From assembly GCA_029204225.1 (NCBI GenBank), contig CM055100.1, positions 4,529,737 to 4,593,736 on the forward strand: a stretch of 64,000 nt of DNA. Reading direction: 5' to 3'. The notes under the pieces were generated by a model. That model was given only the letters and a program-made list of their open reading frames with translations. It was not told the DNA's origin and did no database searches. Source of the DNA: Diphasiastrum complanatum (lineage: Eukaryota; Streptophyta; Lycopodiopsida; Lycopodiales; Lycopodiaceae). Below are positions 33,532-43,420 of this stretch, one piece after another; the first letter of the stretch is position 1; each line of letters begins with the position of its first letter. A program made the translations under genes and the position numbers.

Positions 33532-34485
33532 TGATGATGAATTCGCGGTCGAAAAAATTTTGTGAAATAGTCGCGAAGGCGAACCAACTGCGATTCAATG
33601 TGATTTGGATGGAGTTCAGATGCGGTCGCTGGACACTGCCAGCTGAATTACTCCTACTGTCCTCCAGAATGTAATCAAGCACTGCTGATCTACATTTATA
33701 AATTAATGTAGCATTCAACAAATTCAACCAATGTGCGAAATTAAATGAATAGGAGAATCAGACACACAAATAACAACAGACACATTTGCATTCAAGATCA
33801 TACATCATAAATTGACATGTGCACAATGGCTACAAGATCATCTATTGATTTTCTCTGATTGTTCAAGCATTGCATGCAAATCCACCCAGAAATACAGTTC
33901 TCTCATGAGTGGATGTCTCGCTTACTAGCGAACATCTGGATCTCTATGGATCCTAATCACAGAACTCGTCTTGCATGCAGGCGGACCTTTTGTCTGTATT
34001 TCGTCTTGATTGCTTATTAGCATCAGACTATTTCATACATCAAGTATCATCTAATAAGTATATAGTTGTTCTATGTAACTTTAAGATTAGAGTGATTAAA
34101 CATCTACAAGTAACTAATAAATTACAAGAGTGGTAGATTAGCCACAATCTAGAGTGTATTTGCTGATGTCATGCCATCAGATCAGATATCTGTACTTCTG
34201 GGTACTTGCATGATATTTGCTGATATTCTTTGGAGCGTGAGGGCAGAAAGGGTTTCGCGACGTTTTTCATGTCGCATTGTTGGTTTCGTTTCCGTCGTCT
34301 GACTTTCTTGTGTTGGACCGCAAAAGATTCTCGTTCGCGAATCTTTCATGTTCATGTCTTCTCATCAGGTGTTCGCAAAACTTTTGTGTTTCGTGTCTCT
34401 TGACTTTCGTGTGCACGAACATCTTCGTCAAGTAGAGGGCTGAAAGCTAGCAAGGCTTTGTAAACAAAAACATTTTGTTTCTTCA
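33532..34485 (-). repeat. Element 3, 5' LTR
   Basis: 954 bp, from TGATGATGAATTCG to TTTGTTTCTTCA on plus, next to the PBS at its low-coordinate end. It aligns along its length with 28088-29067 and lacks about 26 bp of that copy. Confidence 0.88.
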
Positions 34486-34558
34486 TAATGCACACAACAA
34501 GTTTTGTGCATTGCTTAATTTGAAGATCAAAGCATTCAAGGATCCAAATTAAGGGGGG
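34486..34558 (+). pseudogene. Element 4 pol tail resumed after element 3
   Basis: After the TSD copy TAATG, the RNase H frame of element 4 continues (HNKFCALLNLKIKAFKDPN, then TAA). A polypurine tract AAGGGGGG follows directly. The frame joins to that before the insertion (IFTKALSVN) with one copy of the target duplication removed. Confidence 0.8.
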
Positions 34559-35092
34559 TGTTAAATTTATCTCCTTTACTCTCCTAAATCCTATGTTAAT
34601 CTGCCTTCATTCATGCTGCTGTATTTTACTTGTGTTGTCGCACAGTTTGCATACTTACATGTAAAATAAGACAGGCAAAAAAGACGTGAATGTCTGCATA
34701 AATACAAGTAGATTTTTACAGGCGAAAAAAAAGATGAAAAGGATGACACTGTGTTTTTACACGTGATTTGTGACAGGTGAAAAGGCGACACTGCCCTACA
34801 AATGCCAAAGAATGTCCTAAAAATACCAAAGGTGCCCTTATAGAAAAGTGAAGGTACCTTGTAAATCAATTTTTAAGGCATTTGTCAGAGTGTTGCGTTT
34901 TTTGCATTTTCATCAACGTTAATTTTAGCGAAGGCTGAAATCGCGGCCTTCCCATGCACTGTGCAATCAAATTTGACAACGACAGCAGCCAGCCACGATC
35001 TCCCATAGACAACACAACCAGTTTTGTACTTTTTTCATTTGCACACCTGTAAAAATTATGTATATATTGAATACCATCTGCGTATTTGTTGG
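34559..35092 (+). repeat. Element 4, 3' LTR (truncated)
   Basis: Begins TGTTAAATTTATCTCC right after the polypurine tract. It aligns with the 909-bp LTR at 47379-48287 (shared CTAAATCCTAT, CATGCTGCTGTA-TT, GGTGCCCTTATAGAAA, TTTGACAACGAC and AAATACCATCTG-GTATT). Similarity ends near 35092, so roughly the last 40% is missing. Confidence 0.75.
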
Positions 35093-36111
35093 TGGTATTC
35101 CAAACATATTGTAAATAAATAATATCGGCTAATAAAATGTATTGCGAGGGCATGACATCCTGCACGTATAAGGCCATGGCCCAATGAGCATGCAAGTTGA
35201 GTTGTAAATAGAATAATAGACTTGGGCCCCTTTGTAATTAAAATAAAACTTGAGGCCCAAAGTCATTTTAAACTTAGAAGTCTATTATTTTAGAGATGGG
35301 TCCAAATAGAGACTCACATGAATCATGTGAAATCCAATGTACTTTTTTGAAACCTTTGGATCAAGTTGGGTCCAAGATTAATGAATAGGATTAGTATACA
35401 TATTAGCCAATAGTATTTTGGTGCAAGGGCCTTCCCCATTTATTAAAAGACACCTCATGTACTCTATTTTCCATGCTTTATGAGAAGGAGAAAACTCTAC
35501 CATCTAATCTCCACTCTCACTCTCTATCTCTCTCTTTCTCTCTTCATCCTCTCAACCTCTTCTATTCTTCTCTTCTCTTTCACCCAAAATCAAGATGAAG
35601 GTTAGTTTAGTGGAGTAGAGTTAGGGGTGTGTAGTGTTAGTGGTGGTAGAGTTAGAAAAAAAGTAGAGAACTAACTAAAAGTAGCATCTATTCATAGTTA
35701 GGCACCTATCCAGTGTTTAGCTTGGCTTGGCATCTGGGGATTCTCTGGAATCCGCTAACATTATCCACCCCGAATCTGTTGCAGGACCCACTGCAACACA
35801 GGTGATGTCGTTTCGCTCGGCACTTGAAAAAGCGTGGATCTTCGTTCGCTTCCGTAAAACCAGGTGCTTATTATTCGCAAAACTGTTTCTCAAAAATGAA
35901 GATCTTTCAATGGCTGCTACATTCCAGCCCTCTTGAGAACCTCTTGCGAGTCCTGCTCGCCTCGTCGTCTTGTCGTTTCTTTTCGCTCACTCATGTTTCG
36001 CCCCAGGGCATCGAAGATTTGGAAGTGGAGCTTACTTCTATAGTTTAATGGCCCCAGGTATTCTCGTATCTTTTCGATGAAGCCCATCTCTTGCCAGTCT
36101 TCTACCATGGT
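35093..36111. other. Unassigned; promoter-like CT-rich segment
   Basis: A stretch of TCTCTCTCTTTCTCTC at 35510-35540 follows a possible TATA-like ATTAAAAG at 35438-35445, as in an LTR or plant promoter with a CT-rich leader, and an ATG follows near 35595. A short open frame at 35727-35936 (SGDSLESANIIHPES) has no family I know. No LTR ends could be set. Confidence 0.3.
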
Positions 36112-36414
36112 GACCTACCAGGCCAAGAAATAACATGGCGGATACCAAAGAGTCCGAAAGATTTGAAAGGAAATACCCTCGCAACATAGGGGTGGCAAAG
36201 AAAAAAGTGATCAAAGCCAATACTCCACCAGGGCTGAGATCATTGCTGCTTTGCAACCACAGCCTGAGCGGCGAAACAAAATCCTAAAGGATAGCAGATG
36301 GCTGCAAGAATATCTGAGCGCGCCAGCATGGAAAAGGATTGATCCATTTTATATACCAATCAAGCAAAGAAATCTCTGGCCCATAGAGTGACCACGAGTC
36401 GAAGTGGTGCATTG
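36112..36414 (+). pseudogene. Unrecognised repeat ORF family, copy 2, left part
   Basis: The plus-strand reading, with frameshifts, gives FERKYPRNI, then SDQSQYSTRAEIIAALQPQP, NKILKDSRWLQEYLSAPAWK and RIDPFYIPIKQRNLWPIE. This matches 58850-59100 (copy 1) almost residue for residue. The copy is interrupted at 36414 by copia element 2 and resumes at 42281. Function unknown; see the entries at 57785 and 59015. Confidence 0.75.
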
Positions 36415-37067
36415 TGTGAAAAACTCAGATCCAAAAGATGCTAAAGTTTCATAAAGATCTTGGCCATGGAAGTTATGCACATCTAGATTGAAAAAATGAT
36501 AGAAATTGTGATGTTAAGCATACTAAACATCAACTAAACATCAAAATCTGATCATAAGCTTCCACAAACAGAAACTTGCTGTCCCTGTCCGTACTTCAGA
36601 GCCTACAACCTGCATTTCACACGTGTGAAGCCATAGCAACAAAGAAATCACAATTCTAGTGGCTAGAATGCAAGATATGAACAAAAAAGTGAGAGAGAAG
36701 AAGATGGATCTTCAAAGAGCATAACATTCATTCAATAGAATGAAAATGAGATATGTACATACTCGTGGAGATGGCTATTTATAGCAGCCATAGTGCCTCT
36801 TGGCCACTTGTCTTATGATAGGCTAAAATTGGGGTCCAATAGGATTCACCCATATACCTAGAAATTTGGTCAAATAGGAATGCACCAAATTATGAGCCAA
36901 TAGAAGAGCTCCACACTCGACCTCCTCTAATTAATGTGACCTCAAAAGTAGTGTACACATACTTTGGGCCTCTACATACATGTATGAACCTATCTCTAAC
37001 TTTTATTTGGCCATAGGCCTACAAAATCTCAAGTTAGGAAAATACTACTAGTTGACAATTTTTCACA
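36415..37067 (-). repeat. Element 2, 3' LTR
   Basis: 653 bp, TGTGAAAAACTC...TTTTTCACA on plus. It carries the inverted TATA box within TTTATAGCAGCC and the CACACGTGTG palindrome. It abuts the stop codon of the polyprotein. Confidence 0.95.
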
Positions 37068-40000
37068 CTCCCTCTTCAACTAGTTTTAGCATAGATTTAG
37101 AAAGTACACCAAGACTTGTTCTATGCTTGAAAAATAAGTCCTTTCCCAATGCTTTGGTAAAGATATCAGCCACACATTCCTTTGATGGGACATGTTCAAG
37201 CTTGATCTCTTTTGCCAACACTTGTTCTCTCACAAAATGGTAAGCCACCTCGATATGTTTGCTCCTTGCATGGAAAACCGGATTGCTTGCTAGACTTTGA
37301 GCTGAAAGGTTGTCACAAAAGATGATTGGACTCTCTGAAAAATCCAGCAAATGAAGCTCCATAATCATCCTCTTGATCCACACCATCTCCTTTGTGCATG
37401 ATGTCAAAGCTTTGTACTCGGCCTCACTAGAAGAAAGTGATATAGTTGCTTGTTTCTTCGACATCCATGAGATAGCTCCATCACCTATGAAAATAGCATG
37501 TGCATTTATGGATTTTCTATCCATAAGGTCTCCTGCAAAATCTGAATCTGAAAAACCAAATAAGTTAGGTGATGAGCCTCTATAAACAATGCCAAAATCT
37601 TTTGTTCCCGAGATGTATCTCAAGATCCTCTTTCCTAGTTTCCAATGTTCTATGCTAGGATCTTGCATGAATTGGCTTAATCTACCAACACAATAAGATA
37701 AATCAGGTCTTGTGATGGTTAGATATATAAGAGAACCTATTAGCTTCCTATAGAGAGTAATGTCCTCGAAGGATCTTTCATTACCTCTTATAGTTAGCTT
37801 TACATGTGATTCCATAGGTGTATCAATAGGATTTGCATCTACCATATGAAATCTATTGAGAATAGAAATAGCATACTTCTCTTGTGAAATAAAAGTGATT
37901 TGAGAAGTTCTAATTACTTCTATTCCTAAGATATAGCTCAAAAGACCAAGATCATGCACTTCAAATTCCTTTTTTAGTGCTTTCTTGATATCTTCTATAT
38001 CTTCCTTGTTTCCTCCACTTAAAATAATGTCATCCACATAAATTAGAAGGATTGTAACATCATTAGCACTAATTCTAAAGTAAAGTGAATGATCATACTC
38101 ACTCATAGTGAAGTTTTGAGAAAGTAGAAAAGAGTTAAGCCTAGCATACCAACTCCTTGGTGCTTGCTTAAGACCATACAAACTTTTTTGTAGAAAACAC
38201 ACATGATTAGGCTTGCTATGAGAAACATAGCTCTCGGGTTGCTCCATGTAGACTTCCTCTTCAAGATCACCATTCAAGAAAGCATTAGAAATGTCTAATT
38301 GCCAAAGATCCCATCCATAAAGAGTTGCAAGGGAAATGATTACTCTTATGCTCACCATCTTTGCCACGGGTGCAAAGGTTTCCTCATAGTCAATGCCATG
38401 CTCTTGAGCATAACCTTTAGCCACCAACCTTGCCTTGAACTTGTTGATAGATCCATCTTGATTTGTCTTTACCTTGAAGATCCATTTGCATCCAATTGCA
38501 CTTTTGCCCTTTGGAAGCTCCACCAATCTCCATGTGTTGTTCTTCATAAGTGCTTCAAACTCAAGATCCATTGCTTGGATCCATTCCTCTTCTTGCCTTG
38601 CTTCATCTACACATGAAGGTACATCAAAAGAAGTTAGGAAAGCATAGTTGGATCCATCCACCACTTGCTTACCTTTGCCATCATAAGTGAGCCTTGAGGG
38701 TTTCACTTTATGCCTTGGAGTTCTCCTTGGAATTTGACTTGAAGAGGCTTCTTCAACATCCACATCCAATGTGTCATCAACTCCATTGTCATCAAGCACA
38801 TTAGTTGCAACAACACCATCATCACTTGAAACAACTTTTGGAATGTTACTTTCATCAAAAATGACATCCCTACTTGTGAACACTTTCTTGATTGAAGGAA
38901 CATAAATCCTATATGCTTTGCTTACTTCACTATAACCAACAAAAATGCCCTTTCTTGAAGATGGATCCTCCTTAGTTCTATCATCAAGAGTAATGTTGAA
39001 GTAGCAAATGCATCCAAAAGTTCTTAGAAACTTGACATTAGGCTTCGTACCAAACAAAGCTTCAAAAGGGGTTTTTCCTTCCAATACAACACTTGGCCAT
39101 CTATTGCAAAGGAAATTTGCACACAACAAAGCATCACTCCAAAAAGGTTTAGGAAGATTAGCATTCAATCTCATTGCCTTTGCACTCTCACACAAGGTTC
39201 TATTCTTCCTCTCGGCCACTCCATTTTGTTGTGGTGTTCTTGGACATGTGTACTCCCTCTTGATCCCATGCTCATCGCAAAAGGCTTTGAATTTGTTAGA
39301 AATGTATTCACCACCATTGTCGCTCCTCAAGCATTTGATTTTGGTTGTAAATTGAGTCTCAATAGCAACTTTGAACTTGACAAACACATCAAACACCTCA
39401 TCCTTGCTCTTTAGTAGATAAACCCAACAAAATCTACTAAAATCATCAATGAAAGTTACATACATCTTAGCACCTCCATTGCTAATTGTAGTAACACCAT
39501 GAATATCCGAATGCAAGAGAGAAAAAGGCATCTTAGATCTAGATATAGATCTAGTATATGGCAATCTATGTGATTTAGACAAAGCACATTCTTCACAAAC
39601 ATGATTCAAGCAAGTAAGAGACTTGGGAAGTCCCCTTACTACCTCCTTTTTGGCTATTACCTCCAAGGCCTTGTAGTTGAGATGTCCCATCCTTTTATGC
39701 CATACCTCTTGAATTGACATTTGTTCATTTGCCATGCATCCAACTTGGTTAGCAACAACACATGCATCAAGCTTGAACAATTTCCCTTGCCTTTTCCCTT
39801 TTGCAATGATACTACACCCCTTTTTGATCAAGCAAGCATCACCATCAAACTCAACTTTGAATCCTTTGTCAAGCATTTGGCTTACACTAAGTAAGTTCTT
39901 GGTAATGGATGGAATGAGCAAAACATCTTTCAATTCTATATTCCTATTTGTAGAAAGTGAAATAGGAATTGTGCCAATCCCCTTGATTGCACACTCACCA

Positions 40001-41013
40001 TCATTTGCGGTATAGATTACCTTCCTATCACCATCAAATGCCATTAAAGATGAAAAATACTCTTTATGATATGTCATATGAGAAGTGGCTCCACTATCAA
40101 TCCACCAAGGATCAATGTCTCCATGATTAGCCAACAAGCAAGATGACATAACAAAAGCATCATTTGAAAGAAGCTCATCCCCACCCTCATCAATAGTTAG
40201 ATTGGTTTGCTTTTCCCCTTGATCCCTCTTTTTCTTAAAACAATCACTAGCAAAATGCCCTTTGACTCCACAATAGAAACATTTTAGCTTAGATCTATCC
40301 TTCTTTTTGCCAAAAGTAGAGTGCTCACCTTGGTCTTGCCCTTTAGACCAATTGCTTTTACCTTTGCCCTTGAACTTGCCTTTAGAGAACATTGCCTCCT
40401 CTTCTCCTCCTTGAGATGTAGAAGATGCTCCCACTCTTGCTTGCAACCTGAATTCTTCAGCCAACAAGACCTCTTGCAAGTCTCCAACACTTGGTAAACA
40501 TTTTTGGATAGCATAACTTTGAACAAGATTAGCATGATCATCCAACAAGCCATTGAGAATCACTTGAACAAGCTCCTCATTATTTATGCCATCATTAATG
40601 CATGCTAACTCATCATTCAATGCTTTAACTCTCAAAACAAAAGCATGTCCATTCTCACTCTTCTTTTGCATACAAGAAAAGATTTGCCTTCTTAAAGTCA
40701 ACACTCTAGAAGTAGACTTGGATTCATAAACCTTCTTCAAGGCTTCCCAAGCTTCACTAGATGATGTGCACTTACCAACCTCTTTGATAAGCTCATTTGT
40801 CACATTCATCTTGATCATGTGAAGGGCTTTCTTTGCCCTCTTGTCATACCTCAATTGTTCTTGAGGTGCCAAAGGTCTCTCCTCCACACCTACAACAATA
40901 TCCATCAACTCATTCATCTCAAGCAAAGACTCCATCCTTACTTTCCAAGTAGAATAGTTGAGGGAGGTAAGCCTATCATTGCTTTCCAACATGTAGCCTC
41001 CATTTGTAGCCAT
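37063..41013 (-). CDS. Copia gag-pol polyprotein, element 2 (intact)
   Basis: 1316 codons, colinear with the element 1 protein and with the same residues at every catalytic site: CCHC at 245-258, protease D306-S-G-A, integrase D503/D565/E601, reverse transcriptase Y992-V-D-D, and RNase H D1156/E1197/D1234. The differences I see are A192 (T in element 1), Q760 (K) and L990 (I), the last two residues before YVDD. No stops or frameshifts. As in element 1 the stop codon falls within the first bases of the LTR. The start is the ATG at 41011-41013. With short, nearly identical LTRs and an open frame it is a candidate active copy. Confidence 0.96.
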   Translation of the reverse strand: MATNGGYMLESNDRLTSLNYSTWKVRMESLLEMNELMDIVVGVEERPLAPQEQLRYDKRAKKALHMIKMNVTNELIKEVGKCTSSSEAWEALKKVYESKSTSRVLTLRRQIFSCMQKKSENGHAFVLRVKALNDELACINDGINNEELVQVILNGLLDDHANLVQSYAIQKCLPSVGDLQEVLLAEEFRLQARVGASSTSQGGEEEAMFSKGKFKGKGKSNWSKGQDQGEHSTFGKKKDRSKLKCFYCGVKGHFASDCFKKKRDQGEKQTNLTIDEGGDELLSNDAFVMSSCLLANHGDIDPWWIDSGATSHMTYHKEYFSSLMAFDGDRKVIYTANDGECAIKGIGTIPISLSTNRNIELKDVLLIPSITKNLLSVSQMLDKGFKVEFDGDACLIKKGCSIIAKGKRQGKLFKLDACVVANQVGCMANEQMSIQEVWHKRMGHLNYKALEVIAKKEVVRGLPKSLTCLNHVCEECALSKSHRLPYTRSISRSKMPFSLLHSDIHGVTTISNGGAKMYVTFIDDFSRFCWVYLLKSKDEVFDVFVKFKVAIETQFTTKIKCLRSDNGGEYISNKFKAFCDEHGIKREYTCPRTPQQNGVAERKNRTLCESAKAMRLNANLPKPFWSDALLCANFLCNRWPSVVLEGKTPFEALFGTKPNVKFLRTFGCICYFNITLDDRTKEDPSSRKGIFVGYSEVSKAYRIYVPSIKKVFTSRDVIFDESNIPKVVSSDDGVVATNVLDDNGVDDTLDVDVEEASSSQIPRRTPRHKVKPSRLTYDGKGKQVVDGSNYAFLTSFDVPSCVDEARQEEEWIQAMDLEFEALMKNNTWRLVELPKGKSAIGCKWIFKVKTNQDGSINKFKARLVAKGYAQEHGIDYEETFAPVAKMVSIRVIISLATLYGWDLWQLDISNAFLNGDLEEEVYMEQPESYVSHSKPNHVCFLQKSLYGLKQAPRSWYARLNSFLLSQNFTMSEYDHSLYFRISANDVTILLIYVDDIILSGGNKEDIEDIKKALKKEFEVHDLGLLSYILGIEVIRTSQITFISQEKYAISILNRFHMVDANPIDTPMESHVKLTIRGNERSFEDITLYRKLIGSLIYLTITRPDLSYCVGRLSQFMQDPSIEHWKLGKRILRYISGTKDFGIVYRGSSPNLFGFSDSDFAGDLMDRKSINAHAIFIGDGAISWMSKKQATISLSSSEAEYKALTSCTKEMVWIKRMIMELHLLDFSESPIIFCDNLSAQSLASNPVFHARSKHIEVAYHFVREQVLAKEIKLEHVPSKECVADIFTKALGKDLFFKHRTSLGVLSKSMLKLVEEGV

Positions 41014-41610
41014 GTTGCAATGATTGATCTCTGATCTTTGACCTGTTCCAATGCACTAAGCACTCTCTTGAATCAACAAATGAAACACAAGAAGAAATCA
41101 CAAAGATTTGGAACCTAAAACCTTACTTTTTCTCTCTTTTCCTCACTTTTTCCTTAATTTTAGCCACTAGTTTTATGATTTCTTGATCAAACCAAGACCA
41201 AACCTCAATATACTTGCTTTTCCCTCACTCCTAAGATTGAAATACACTCTTGAATCATTCAGCAAACTGAAAATCAGAGGGTTACATCAATTTTGAAGTT
41301 TTTGACATGAAGAAGCAAGAAATTGAATCAAAAAACTATATGCTAGAATGGAAAACTAATAGGATCTTGTTGGATCTTGCATCTCCCTCTTTCCAAAACA
41401 ATTTTTGTCTCCTTATTCTGATAAGTACAGAGGGAATTCGCCCTACTTCAATTGAAATGCATACAAATGATGTTTTGATCACAAAGATCCAATTTCTACA
41501 CATAAATCAACAAGATTTTTAGCTAGAAACTTGATTGGAATGCTACAAAAGCAAACTCGCCCACAAATCTCTTCTAAATCTGGCAAAACCTGCACATTTG
41601 GCCGCCTAAT

Positions 41611-41622
41611 GCTCTGATACCA
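41611..41622 (-). other. Primer-binding site of copia element 2
   Basis: GCTCTGATACCA on plus, the reverse complement of TGGTATCAGAGC, directly abutting the 5' LTR at 41623. Confidence 0.9.
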
Positions 41623-42275
41623 TGTGAAAAACTCAGATCCAAAAGATGCTAAAGTTTCATAAAGATCTTGGCCATGGAAGTTATGCACATCTAGATTGAA
41701 AAAATGATAGAAATTGTGATGTTAAGCATACTAAACATCAACTAAACATCAAAATCTGATCATAAGCTTCCACAAACAGAAACTTGCTGTCCCTGTCCGT
41801 ACTTCAGAGCCTACAACCTGCATTTCACACGTGTGAAGCCATAGCAACAAAGAAATCACAATTCTAGTGGCTAGAATGCAAGATATGAACAAAAAAGTGA
41901 GAGAGAAGAAGATGGATTTTCAAAGAGCATAACATTCATTCAATAGAATGAAAATGAGATATGTACATACTCGTGGAGATGGCTATTTATAGCAGCCATA
42001 GTGCCTCTTGGCCACTTGTCTTATGATAGGCTAAAATTGGGGTCCAATAGGATTCACCCATATACCTAGAAATTTGGTCAAATAGGAATGCACCAAATTA
42101 TGAGCCAATAGAAGAGCTCCACACTCGACCTCCTCTAATTAATGTGACCTCAAAAGTAGTGTACACATACTTTGGGCCTCTACATACATGTATGAACCTA
42201 TCTCTAACTTTTATTTGGCCATAGGCCTACAAAATCTCAAGTTAGGAAAATACTACTAGTTGACAATTTTTCACA
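41623..42275 (-). repeat. Element 2, 5' LTR
   Basis: 653 bp, flanked at 42276 by the TSD CATTG. The LTRs of element 2 share at least one base that differs from both element 1 LTRs (ATGTACATATCTC against ATGTACACATCTC), so each element arose by its own insertion event. Confidence 0.95.
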
Positions 42276-42280
42276 CATTG

Positions 42281-42596
42281 GCCAGTAATTCCAAGAATTC
42301 CAGAGGGCACATCCATGGATGTCCTGAGAGTCCTGAGATTGCAATTATTAGACTTTGGACACAAATATAAATCTAACGTCGATCGATGTGTCCGAGAAAG
42401 TGCCGAATATTGCAGATCAATGGCCTTCCTGATGAATCGAAAATATTTTTGGGATCGTGGCTTAGATCCAATATGGAGCAATCCCAACATGGCCTCCCAG
42501 TCTGAAAACGATCATGAAATGATGGCCCGACTTTACTATAGAGCGGCCATGTATCAAATAGTACCACTTCTGAAGAAGCACAGGATATTTTAACAA
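42281..42596 (+). pseudogene. Unrecognised repeat ORF family, copy 2, right part
   Basis: Open frame MDVLRVLRLQLLDFGHKYKS, then CVRESAEYCRSMAFLMNRKY, FWDRGLDPIWSNPNMASQSE, NDHEMMARLYYRAAMYQ, LLKKHRIF and a stop. It matches 59130-59370 of copy 1 and extends further, since copy 1 breaks at RAA. Conserved Cys, Tyr, Trp and the DHEMMARLYYRAA motif suggest a real protein domain, but I do not recognise it. No catalytic motif is evident. Confidence 0.7.
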
Positions 42597-42606
42597 GCAT
42601 TTAAAC

Positions 42607-43420
42607 TTCGGATGTATCGACTCATCTCTTATTGAGAAAGAAGATCATTACTCTCAAAATGAGCAAAGGCACCTTAGTCAGTGATCATTTGAATGAGTTT
42701 GAATAGTTGCTGAATCAATTAGCTACTATAGGTTCTCCTATTTCAAAAGAAGACTCTACAATGTCTCTTCTTGCCAATCTTCCACTCTCCTACGACAATC
42801 TAGTGTTGCTTTTTAGCAATACTCTTGTGCTATTTCCAGAAGCTAACAACAAGTCTATTGTAGGAAGAAGGAGAAAGAGCTTATCTACAATGAGTAACAA
42901 GACCTTGTACTTTAATAACCAGCATACCAAGAAGAAGAACTTCAAGGATAAGAAGACAAAGGCTGAGCAGATAGATTCAACGCAACCACACCAAGAAGAA
43001 GAACTTCAAAGATAAGAAGACAAAGACTGAACAGAAAGATTCAACAGCACGGCCGACAACAACAACCTGCCAAGATCAAACTCTTTTGCAGATACTACAA
43101 GAGATCCAATCACGACATCAAAGACTATTAGATCCCCAAGCACAATGAAGCAAGGAAAACGATGCAACAGCACCAAGAAGGAGGCTCTAACTCTGTCAGA
43201 AATTTTCAAGAAGAAGAAAATGTACTGATGTTACAAGATCAATCATGTAAAGATGCCTATGAATGGTATCTAGATGTAGGTGCTTCACAGCACATGACTC
43301 CATGTAAGAACCTATTCTCAAATCTCATGATGGAAAAAAAAAAAAGGACGCAAATTAATTGTGAACGATAAACAATCTCTTAAAGCATGTATTTTCCTGA
43401 CTCCCAAGCTAGCTCTCTGG
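42607..43420 (+). pseudogene. Copia gag to protease remnant
   Basis: The plus-strand reading starts within gag (DVSTHLLLRKK, KMSKGTLVSDHLNEFE), then LLNQLATIGSPISKEDSTMS, NLPLSYDNLVLLFSN, a Lys-rich linker duplicated in part (KKKNFKDKK twice near 42930-43020), a degenerate knuckle, and the protease region YEWYLDVGASQHMTPCKNLF with D-V-G-A in place of D-S-G-A. A run of 12 A at 43332-43343 shifts the frame. Beyond it RKLIVNDKQSLKA continues to about 43410, where a minus-strand copia RNase H begins. It is related to the gag at 20533-21412. Confidence 0.75.

Larger units (their letters stand above)
28088..34485 (-). mobile_element. Ty1/copia retrotransposon, element 3 (full-length, decayed)
   Basis: 6398 bp with LTRs at 28088-29067 and 33532-34485. 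The PBS is GGCTCTGATACCA on plus at 33518-33530, one base from the 5' LTR. A purine tract on minus adjoins the 3' LTR (CTCCCTCTC on plus at 29070-29078). The flanking 5-bp TSD TAATG is perfect (28083-28087 and 34486-34490). The LTRs differ by many substitutions and indels, so it is much older than elements 1 and 2. It inserted into the tail of element 4. Confidence 0.92.
36415..42275 (-). mobile_element. Ty1/copia retrotransposon, element 2 (complete, young; inverted twin of element 1)
   Basis: 5861 bp, the same length as element 1, with 653-bp LTRs at 36415-37067 and 41623-42275. The PBS is at 41611-41622 (GCTCTGATACCA on plus), the 1316-codon gag-pol frame is intact, and the perfect 5-bp TSD is CATTG (36410-36414 and 42276-42280). 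I found one difference between its LTRs: GATGGATCTTC against GATGGATTTTC, near 36710 and 41916. It interrupts a copy of the unrecognised ORF family. Confidence 0.97.

Noticed and set aside
36415-42275. Plus-strand frames opposite the element 2 polyprotein (and minus frames opposite element 1)
   Set aside because: They are antisense shadows of the gag-pol frame; they appear in mirror-image sets in both twins.
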